Part shown: positions 56,706 to 64,000 of the stretch, in pieces
Numbering within the stretch: position 1 is the stretch's first letter
Layout: every line of letters begins with the position of its first letter
Assembly: GCF_015082335.1 (NCBI RefSeq)
Contig: NZ_BLRL01000013.1
Coordinates: forward strand, 62,001 to 126,000
Reading direction: 5' to 3'
Length of the DNA stretch: 64,000 bases
DNA from: Moritella sp. F3
GTDB lineage: Bacteria > Pseudomonadota > Gammaproteobacteria > Enterobacterales > Moritellaceae
Position numbers and translations under genes: made by a program
Notes under the pieces: model-generated
Told to the model about the DNA's origin: nothing
Seen by the model: only the letters and a program-made list of their open reading frames with translations
The model's database searches: none

Positions 56706-57891
56706 TTTATACCAAGGCGTTACATTATTGCCACTATTAGTGATGTTGGTGCTACAGCAATGGCTTGCTTCCGCTGCGATTGTAGTGACACTCATATTGG
56801 TATTAATCACGGTGTTTTATGCAGCCAGTAAACCGTTAGTGCAGCAAGTTGAAAGTCGCACTGATAAGAGTACGTCGAGGGATACCAAAGCCATGTTGGT
56901 GGATATGTTACAACAAGAGATTCCGCCCCATATTGATGAATTAAAGAGTGATTTAGCGAAAACTCAGCATATTAATAGCGAGTCATTTACCACATTAAAC
57001 AGTACTTTTTATCAATTGTTACGTATGTCTGCAGAGCAGTCGACATCTTTACATAAAGTATTACTGAGCATTTCTAAAGATAAAGCACTGGCCTTGACTG
57101 GGGAAGAGTGTAGCGATCCAGATGCCATCGATTTAAAAATATTTATTAAATCAACGCATCAATTTTTAAATAATTGTTCTGATCTAATGATGGAAATTAC
57201 GACGCAAAGTAATGATGCTGTGAATAAGATCGCAGTTATGGAACGTCAGATGCTCAATATTAATGAGTTGGTTGATAACGCCAAAAAAATAGCCAGTCAA
57301 ACTAACCTACTTTCATTGAATGCAGCGATTGAAGCGGCACGAGCTGGAGAAATGGGACGTGGATTTGCTGTGGTCGCGCAAGAAGTACGATTATTATCGG
57401 ATACTTCGAATAAATTTAATGATGAAATAAGAGGTCAGGTAACACAAGCGATGGCAACGTTCGATGAAGCCAAACATATGGTTGAATCATTAGCTAAAGA
57501 TAATGCGGAAAAATCATCACAAACCCAAGCACGGTTACATCAAGAGTTAGTGAAATTTGCGCAGTTAGAGCAAAACTTAGAAGTGAACCTGGATCACCTC
57601 ATGAGTTTGTCGGTAGATACTAAAGCCTGTGTTAATGATTCGGTTCGCAGTCTACAAGTTGAGGATATTATCAGCCAGTTGTCCGAACATAATGTGCTAC
57701 AAGCAGAGAATGTGAAACAAGTATTACTCGCGTGTAGTGAATTGTTGTCGATAGAGGAACATGTCGAACAAGATACTTTTATTCACAAACTGAGAGCCGC
57801 TGCTGAGCAGTTAAAGCAGCAATCACTGCAAGGGCAAAATAAGACTATTAGCACTGGCACGATGGATGAAGGAGAAATTGAATTGTTTTGA
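56692..57891 (+). CDS. Methyl-accepting chemotaxis protein without a periplasmic sensor domain
   Basis: A 399-residue receptor. Two closely spaced hydrophobic helices (about 10-43) leave almost no periplasmic loop. A cytoplasmic segment of about 100 residues precedes the signalling hairpin, whose tip contains [22 protein letters not shown] see no HAMP domain. The protein ends G-E-I-E-L-F, unlike the NWETF tether of enteric receptors. It overlaps cheB by 14 bases and is the likely dedicated receptor of this CheA system. The sensed signal is unknown and may be cytoplasmic or membrane-borne. Confidence 0.9.
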   Translation: MTRFNLYQGVTLLPLLVMLVLQQWLASAAIVVTLILVLITVFYAASKPLVQQVESRTDKSTSRDTKAMLVDMLQQEIPPHIDELKSDLAKTQHINSESFTTLNSTFYQLLRMSAEQSTSLHKVLLSISKDKALALTGEECSDPDAIDLKIFIKSTHQFLNNCSDLMMEITTQSNDAVNKIAVMERQMLNINELVDNAKKIASQTNLLSLNAAIEAARAGEMGRGFAVVAQEVRLLSDTSNKFNDEIRGQVTQAMATFDEAKHMVESLAKDNAEKSSQTQARLHQELVKFAQLEQNLEVNLDHLMSLSVDTKACVNDSVRSLQVEDIISQLSEHNVLQAENVKQVLLACSELLSIEEHVEQDTFIHKLRAAAEQLKQQSLQGQNKTISTGTMDEGEIELF

Positions 57892-57978
57892 TTTATCCGG
57901 GCTAATACTTTGTTTCATAATTGAAGTTAGATAGACTCAGGCATCTTTTACTACCCTCTATAAAGTTGAACATAGTCT

Positions 57979-59310
57979 ATGTGGTTATCTATTCCCACCT
58001 CGGTACATCGAAATATCCTCGCATTGGCGCTGCCAATGATCTTATCAAATATCAGTATTCCGCTATTGGGACTCGTTGATAGTATTGTTATTGGTCATCT
58101 TGAGCAAGCTTGGTACTTAGGTGGTGTGGCGCTTGGATCTGCGGTGGTTATGTTCATTGTTTCTATGTGTAACTTCTTGCGTATGTCGACGACAGGGTTA
58201 ACTGCACAAGCGTTTGGCAAGCAAGATAATCCCGTTATATTAATGACCCTCGTGCATGCTTTGTTAATCGCGTTGGTTTTATCCTTGTTGTTATTACTCG
58301 GTAAACATTACATTGTTGAGTTAGCCTTTATGCTGACTGATGCGAGTAGCAACGTGCAACAAAATGCACAAGCCTACTTATCTATACGTATGTGGGGGAT
58401 ACCAGCGGCGTTATTTAATTTTGCGATATTAGGTTGGTTGATTGGCCTGCAAAATATGAAAGCACCTATGTTATTACTGATTATTGCTAACGTATTTAAT
58501 ATCGTGTTAGATATTTTGTTCGTGGTGTATTTTGAATGGGGCGTTGAGGGCGCAGCTTTAGCCTCTGTGATTGCCGAGTATGCAGCGTTGTTATTTGGTT
58601 TATTGTTAGTGTTAAAGCAACTGAATAAATTTTTATTGCCGAGCAGGACCGAGATTATTCAACGCCTATTTGAGAGCAGTAAATTATTTGCGCTACTTTC
58701 ATTAAACCGCGATATTTTCATTCGTTCACTGTGTCTACAACTGACATTTGCATTTATGACCTTTAAGGGAGCCAGCCTTGGCGATGAGTATATTGCAGCA
58801 AATGCAGTGCTACTCAATTTCTTAATGTTTATTTCTTTTGCGTTAGATGGTGTTGCCTATGCGGTAGAGGCAATGGTGGGTAAGGCGATTGGCGCTAAAA
58901 ATAGAGTGGCTTATCGACAATCTGTTATTGCGTCATTGCTGTGGGCGGGTATTTTTTCTGTAGTGTTTTCAGTGGTTTTCTTTATGTTTGGCGAGGAGAT
59001 GGTGCGTATGATCACAGATATCGATACTGTTAACACTATTGCTGTTGAGTATTTACCTTGGTTAGTGCTATTACCATTTACTGCTGTGTGGTGTTTTGTA
59101 TTTGATGGTGTATTTATTGGTGCGACACGTGCAAAAGATATGCGTAATAGTATGTTATTTTGTGTGATTTGTGTATTTTTACCCACGTATGTCATCAGCA
59201 GTGGGTTAGGGAATCATGCGTTATGGCTCGCGATGAATACTTTCATGTTAGCTCGTGGTCTGTCACTTGCTTGGCTCTTATTACCTTCTCTGAAGGGGGA
59301 ATCTGCGTAA
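57979..59310 (+). CDS. dinF: MATE-family efflux transporter, DinF type
   Basis: A 443-residue, twelve-helix multidrug and toxin extrusion protein. L-A-L-P-M-I-L-S-N-I-S-I-P-L-L-G-L-V-D at the start and the two-fold G-x-x-x-G-x-T-A-Q-A-F-G pattern match the DinF branch. In E. coli dinF is co-transcribed with lexA. Here it is 6.7 kb from lexA, follows the receptor gene by 87 bases, and has no LexA box upstream that I can find, so SOS control may have been lost. Confidence 0.92.
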   Translation: MWLSIPTSVHRNILALALPMILSNISIPLLGLVDSIVIGHLEQAWYLGGVALGSAVVMFIVSMCNFLRMSTTGLTAQAFGKQDNPVILMTLVHALLIALVLSLLLLLGKHYIVELAFMLTDASSNVQQNAQAYLSIRMWGIPAALFNFAILGWLIGLQNMKAPMLLLIIANVFNIVLDILFVVYFEWGVEGAALASVIAEYAALLFGLLLVLKQLNKFLLPSRTEIIQRLFESSKLFALLSLNRDIFIRSLCLQLTFAFMTFKGASLGDEYIAANAVLLNFLMFISFALDGVAYAVEAMVGKAIGAKNRVAYRQSVIASLLWAGIFSVVFSVVFFMFGEEMVRMITDIDTVNTIAVEYLPWLVLLPFTAVWCFVFDGVFIGATRAKDMRNSMLFCVICVFLPTYVISSGLGNHALWLAMNTFMLARGLSLAWLLLPSLKGESA

Positions 59311-59536
59311 TAAGAGTCATCAACTATACTGAAGAGATTTAGCTATTATTCATAATATCTTTGTTAGTTTAAAAAGGAATGGTGAGGGAATAAAGCTGGA
59401 ATTATCACAATATATTTTGTTTCAACCTCATTGTTACACCTGAGTAAAAGTAATTTGTATTTTAAGGGTATTATCATTGTATAGCAATTGAATATAATGA
59501 GCGCCATACAGTATGACTGGTCGGATACATAGATAG

Positions 59537-60706
<1,170 letters not shown>

Positions 60707-60715
60707 TTAAAATAT

Positions 60716-60750
60716 ATTCCGTTACTTTACCTTTTATAAAGTAACGGAAT
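60716..60750 (+). promoter_or_regulatory. Perfect 14-bp hairpin between frmA and fghA
   Basis: ATTCCGTTACTTTA (60716-60729) pairs perfectly with TAAAGTAACGGAAT (60737-60750), loop 7 bases. It begins 9 bases after the frmA stop and ends 18 before the fghA start. No T-run follows, so it may protect or process the frmA mRNA, or be a protein-binding palindrome. Confidence 0.6.
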
Positions 60751-60768
60751 GACGAGTAAAGGTTTGTC

Positions 60769-61614
60769 ATGTCTATAGAAGTTGTTAGTAGTAATAAAAT
60801 GTTTGGCGGTTGGCAGCATCAATATAATCATGCGTCGAGTGTACTAAACTGTCAGATGCGTTTTGCTGTGTATTTACCACCGCAAGCATCAAATATGCGT
60901 AAAGTACCTGTGATGTATTGGTTGTCTGGCCTTACATGTACTGATGAGAACTTTATGCAAAAAGCCGGTGCTCAGCGTATTGCTGCAGAATTGGGTATTG
61001 CTATCGTGGCACCTGATACTAGTCCGCGTGGTGAAGGTGTACCAGATGATGCTGATCAGGCGTATGACTTTGGTCTTGGTGCTGGATTCTATGTGAATGC
61101 AACACAAGCGCCATGGAACACGCATTATCAAATGTATGACTATGTAGTGAATGAATTACCGGCATTAATTGAAGCTAACTTTCCTGTTACACAAGAGCGT
61201 GTGATCAGTGGACACTCAATGGGTGGCCACGGTGCATTAGTGATGGCATTACGTAATCCTGAGCGTTATCGTTCGGTAACGGCATTTAGCCCGATTAGTA
61301 ATCCGATCAATTGCCCTTGGGGACAAAAAGCGCTGCAAAACTATTTAGGTAAAGATAAAGCAACGTGGCAAGAATACGATGCAAGTTTACTTATGGCCAA
61401 AGCAGAAACGTTTGTACCAGCAATGGTTGAGCAAGGGAAAGATGATTCATTCTTGGATGAGCAACTTAAACCGAATATGCTGACAGCCGCTGCAGAAAAG
61501 AAAGGTTACCCTCTCACGCTAGAAATGCATGATGGCTATGATCACAGTTACTATTTTATCGCCACTTTTATTGAAAAGCATATGCGTTTTCATGCGGCAA
61601 ATTTAGCTAAATAA
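60769..61614 (+). CDS. fghA: S-formylglutathione hydrolase
   Basis: A 281-residue alpha/beta hydrolase of the esterase D family that splits S-formylglutathione into formate and glutathione. The nucleophile is Ser in G-H-S-M-G-G-H-G-A-L, and L-S-G-L-T-C-T-D-E-N-F forms the oxyanion region. The C-terminal H-D-G-Y-D-H-S-Y-Y-F carries the catalytic His. It completes formaldehyde detoxification with frmA. It could equally be called frmB or yeiG. Confidence 0.95.
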   Translation: MSIEVVSSNKMFGGWQHQYNHASSVLNCQMRFAVYLPPQASNMRKVPVMYWLSGLTCTDENFMQKAGAQRIAAELGIAIVAPDTSPRGEGVPDDADQAYDFGLGAGFYVNATQAPWNTHYQMYDYVVNELPALIEANFPVTQERVISGHSMGGHGALVMALRNPERYRSVTAFSPISNPINCPWGQKALQNYLGKDKATWQEYDASLLMAKAETFVPAMVEQGKDDSFLDEQLKPNMLTAAAEKKGYPLTLEMHDGYDHSYYFIATFIEKHMRFHAANLAK

Positions 61615-61647
61615 TGATGTAAATAGTCGTTCTGAATAAGACATTGA

Positions 61648-61684
61648 AAAGGGCGGTAGAACTATGTTCTATCACCCTTTTTTT
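61648..61684. terminator. Rho-independent terminator after fghA
   Basis: AAGGG-C-GGTAGAAC pairs with GTTCTATC-A-CCCTT (one mismatch, one G-U), followed by a T-run. It lies between convergent fghA and trmL. Confidence 0.8.
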
Positions 61685-61722
61685 ATTTTGTTGCTATGCT
61701 TTTTATGTTCAATAATGCTGAA

Positions 61723-62187
61723 TTATTTTGAACCTGCAAAGTCCAGTTGACGCCAGCTTTCATAAATAAATACTGATACGGCATTCGATAGGTTCATACT
61801 ACGACTTTCTGGTAGCATCGGAATTCTTACTTTCTGCTCTTGTGGCAGTGTATCGAGTACTTCTGGTGGCAGTCCCCGCGTTTCAGGGCCAAATAATAAT
61901 ACATCACCAGCCTGATATTCAGCTTCATGGTGGTATTTAGTGCCTTTGGTTGTACATGCAAAAATACGCGCATCACCAACATAGTCTAAAAAGGCTTGAT
62001 AATTAGCATGACGCTTAACATCAGCAAATTCATGATAATCTAGCCCCGCACGTTTTACCCTTTTATCATCCCACTCAAAACCAAGCGGTTCAATTAAATG
62101 TAATTTGAAACCAGAGTTGGCACAAAGGCGAATAATATTACCTGTATTTGGTGGGATCTCAGGTTCAAATAGTGCTACTTGTAACAT
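61723..62187 (-). CDS. trmL: tRNA (cytidine/uridine-2'-O)-methyltransferase TrmL
   Basis: A 154-residue SPOUT methyltransferase that modifies the wobble base of tRNA-Leu. [13 protein letters not shown] at the start, [11 protein letters not shown] near residue 95 and M-N-L-S-N-A-V-S-V at the knot are the three conserved family motifs. The length matches E. coli TrmL (YibK). Confidence 0.97.
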   Translation of the reverse strand: MLQVALFEPEIPPNTGNIIRLCANSGFKLHLIEPLGFEWDDKRVKRAGLDYHEFADVKRHANYQAFLDYVGDARIFACTTKGTKYHHEAEYQAGDVLLFGPETRGLPPEVLDTLPQEQKVRIPMLPESRSMNLSNAVSVFIYESWRQLDFAGSK

Positions 62188-62266
62188 AATTAAGTCTCAG
62201 TTCAGGGTTATATAACGTTGGTTCTTTGGGTAGAATAGCAAAATTAACAACCTAATGGTAAAAGTG

Positions 62267-62515
62267 ATGAAAAAGCGTAGTACTTTGATCGTAGCAGCTT
62301 TAATTATATTAAGTGCGCTACCGTTTAGCTTAAATATTTTGATTAATATGTTTTTTGAAGATCTCGATACTGAAATGTATGAACAGAAAAAATCGCGCGT
62401 AGAGCAGCGCCGCCAAATAGAAAAAATGTTTCCAGAGCTAGATACGAAAGATCCATTACGTCCACAGGTTAAAATTGAAGAACGAACTGAAGAAATAACA
62501 GAAGAGCAGCAATAA
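62267..62515 (+). CDS. Small single-TM hypothetical protein
   Basis: About 82 residues from the ATG at 62267 (MKKRSTLIVAALIIL); an ATG four codons earlier is also possible. One N-terminal hydrophobic helix or signal precedes a strongly charged, Glu/Lys/Arg-rich tail that looks helical. There is no recognised domain. It is between trmL and cpxA, convergent with cpxA. Confidence 0.7.
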   Translation: MKKRSTLIVAALIILSALPFSLNILINMFFEDLDTEMYEQKKSRVEQRRQIEKMFPELDTKDPLRPQVKIEERTEEITEEQQ

Positions 62516-62553
62516 GCTTCCCTCCTGTTTTTATGCTGTGATGAATATAGCGA

Positions 62554-63903
62554 TTAACTGATGGGTATAGTAATAGATACTTGTAAACCGTGCGTTTCTC
62601 TATTACTTGCCACTATCTCACCGTGATGCTGTCTAATGGCATTTTCGGTAATCGCTAATCCAAGTCCTGCACCACCTGATTCTCGATCGCGCGCTTGTGA
62701 TACTCGATAGAAAGGTTTGAATATTTGTTCAACCTCATCATCTGGCACACCTGGTCCATCATCTGTGATCACAAAGGTAATTTTATCTGCATCGCTGATA
62801 ATCGCTAAGTTAACCTGTTCTGAAGCATAACGTAGTGCATTACGTATCACGTTTTCGACAGCGCTACCAAGTAGAGCGGGAAAACCTTTAATGTCCGCAT
62901 CTGGGATCACTTGATGGGTAAACACTTTTCCAAGTTGTTCCGCTTCAAACACTGCATCATCACAAATTGGCTGTAATAAAGAATCAATATTAAACGATTC
63001 TTTGGTCGTGGCATTCAATTGCATTTTAGATAAGTTTAACAGTGCTGCAATCATCTCTTCTAAACGCTCTGATTCATTATCAATACGTAGAATTTCTTTC
63101 GTTTCACCGTAACGGCGCTTAGATAGTGCCACCGACATCTTCAATCGCGTTAATGGTGATCTTAGTTCATGAGATATATCACTGAGCAGGCGATGCTGTA
63201 GTGAGATATGCTCACGAATTGAGAACATCATTGTACGTAAACTTCTTGCCAGTTCACCAATTTCATCTTGTCTTTGTGTTGCAGGTACGACAGCATCTAA
63301 ATTACCATCGGTAATATCTGATGCGGTTTTTTTCAGTTTTTGTAATGGCTTCGAAATATGCCATGCGAGTGATGCGCATAATGGCATGCTAACTAACATC
63401 GTAATAAAGAGTAAGAGAAATGGTCTATCTAAGACGTTAATTAACCAAATGTTATGCTCGGCAGGTAATTGCTGTGCCGCGTATAACTGGAATTGCTCGC
63501 CACGTAATACAACAGAAATTGGCCCTGTCATTAGCCAGTTCTTATATTGTTTTACTTTCGGTGATAATGACTCTTCACTTTGCAAAATAAAACGACGGAT
63601 CGCTTTTGAGGCTTTCGTGCTAGAAACGATATCACCATTAGTCGCCACCAAATAAAAATTTTTGGTTTGCGCCTCTTTAGGTGTGATGAGGACCTGTAGA
63701 GGCACGCTTGGGTAGCGTTCCGCAGACGTCGCAATATTATGCGCAATGCTGTTTAAGATACTGACCGAGCGTGGATCGAGTTGTTTCATTACTCGGCTAT
63801 CGAGAGTCGGCAGGGCAATGACGACCGCAACCACGAGTAGTAGCATGCACCAAAACCAGACGAAAATTTTAACGAATAAATGATTTAATTTGCTACTAAG
63901 CAC
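62554..63903 (-). CDS. cpxA: Envelope stress sensor histidine kinase CpxA
   Basis: A 449-residue inner-membrane kinase. The first transmembrane helix (about 10-30), a periplasmic domain of about 130 residues and a second helix near 165-185 are followed by a HAMP domain. The kinase core has S-D-I-S-H-E-L-R-S-P-L-T-R-L with the phosphoacceptor His, N-V-I-R-N-A-L-R-Y-A and D-D-G-P-G-V-P. It senses misfolded envelope proteins and signals to CpxR, encoded 48 bases upstream. Confidence 0.93.
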   Translation of the reverse strand: MLSSKLNHLFVKIFVWFWCMLLLVVAVVIALPTLDSRVMKQLDPRSVSILNSIAHNIATSAERYPSVPLQVLITPKEAQTKNFYLVATNGDIVSSTKASKAIRRFILQSEESLSPKVKQYKNWLMTGPISVVLRGEQFQLYAAQQLPAEHNIWLINVLDRPFLLLFITMLVSMPLCASLAWHISKPLQKLKKTASDITDGNLDAVVPATQRQDEIGELARSLRTMMFSIREHISLQHRLLSDISHELRSPLTRLKMSVALSKRRYGETKEILRIDNESERLEEMIAALLNLSKMQLNATTKESFNIDSLLQPICDDAVFEAEQLGKVFTHQVIPDADIKGFPALLGSAVENVIRNALRYASEQVNLAIISDADKITFVITDDGPGVPDDEVEQIFKPFYRVSQARDRESGGAGLGLAITENAIRQHHGEIVASNRETHGLQVSITIPIS

Positions 63904-63951
63904 GTGTAGATAACCTTATTTTAAGAGTAATGGCAGCGTAAGGGAGACTTA

Positions 63952-64000
63952 TTAAGTGTCTAACCACATATAGCCGCGGCCACGTAATGTGCGAATACGC
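63952..64000 (-). CDS. cpxR: C-terminal end of the response regulator CpxR (partial)
   Basis: The minus strand from the window edge reads R-I-R-T-L-R-G-R-G-Y-M-W-L-D-T then TAA. This is the winged-helix ending of OmpR-family regulators (R-T-L-R-G-R-G-Y). It lies directly upstream of cpxA on the same strand, so it is CpxR. The remainder lies beyond the window. Confidence 0.85.
   Translation of the reverse strand, partial: RIRTLRGRGYMWLDT

Noticed and set aside
57892..57978. A LexA box before dinF
   Set aside because: No CTGT-N8-ACAG-like sequence occurs in the gap.

Overview
The window reads as a chromosomal segment of a marine gammaproteobacterium of the Alteromonadales/Vibrionales kind. 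Moritella, Shewanella or Psychromonas are the best guesses, inferred from gene order and protein resemblance only. It is AT-rich and densely coded, and holds classic conserved neighbourhoods: coaBC-dut-slmA / pyrE-rph / yicC, radC-rpmB-rpmG-mutM-coaD, an LPS-core block (heptosyltransferase, kdkA, waaA, hldE), ubiC-ubiA, plsB-lexA and cpxRA. I saw no rRNA, tRNA, insertion sequence, prophage or CRISPR array.

Layout. 1-4250: end of a LysR gene, then yceH, a cobalamin adenosyltransferase, a DUF465 protein, and a drug exporter divergent from its own LysR gene. 4258-13893: a sulfur respiration module. It has the thiosulfate dehydrogenase pair tsdB-tsdA, the tetrathionate reductase ttrB-ttrC-ttrA and the two-component pair ttrS-ttrR. 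Its two promoter regions share a nearly identical 21-bp palindromic site. 14001-19265: an envelope lipoprotein cluster of unknown purpose, with a lytic transglycosylase, two LPP20-like lipoproteins, one other lipoprotein and a single-TM protein. 19587-20350: very small genes. 20640-24600: the tyrosine/homogentisate catabolic operon hppD-hmgA-fahA-maiA.

24867-29051: a phage-like small protein, an ascorbate-type PTS (IIB-IIC-IIA) and a membrane diguanylate cyclase. 29330-37875: housekeeping genes. 37872-45739: LPS core genes interspersed with coaD, a TetR regulator, glpE and glpG. 45827-50442: an orphan FliL-like protein, ubiC, ubiA and plsB. 50628-59310: lexA and a dinF-type MATE gene, normally adjacent in enterobacteria, here separated by a complete chemotaxis operon (STAS, cheY, cheA, cheW, cheR, cheB, MCP). 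59576-64000: the formaldehyde detoxification pair frmA-fghA, trmL, a small membrane protein, cpxA and the end of cpxR.

How the genes work together. The ttr and tsd genes together can interconvert thiosulfate and tetrathionate in the periplasm, and TtrSR probably senses tetrathionate and drives both operons through the shared palindrome. The tyrosine operon takes 4-hydroxyphenylpyruvate to fumarate and acetoacetate. The Kdo, heptose and Kdo-kinase genes build the LPS inner core. LexA has two SOS boxes overlapping its promoter and a strong terminator that isolates it from the chemotaxis operon.
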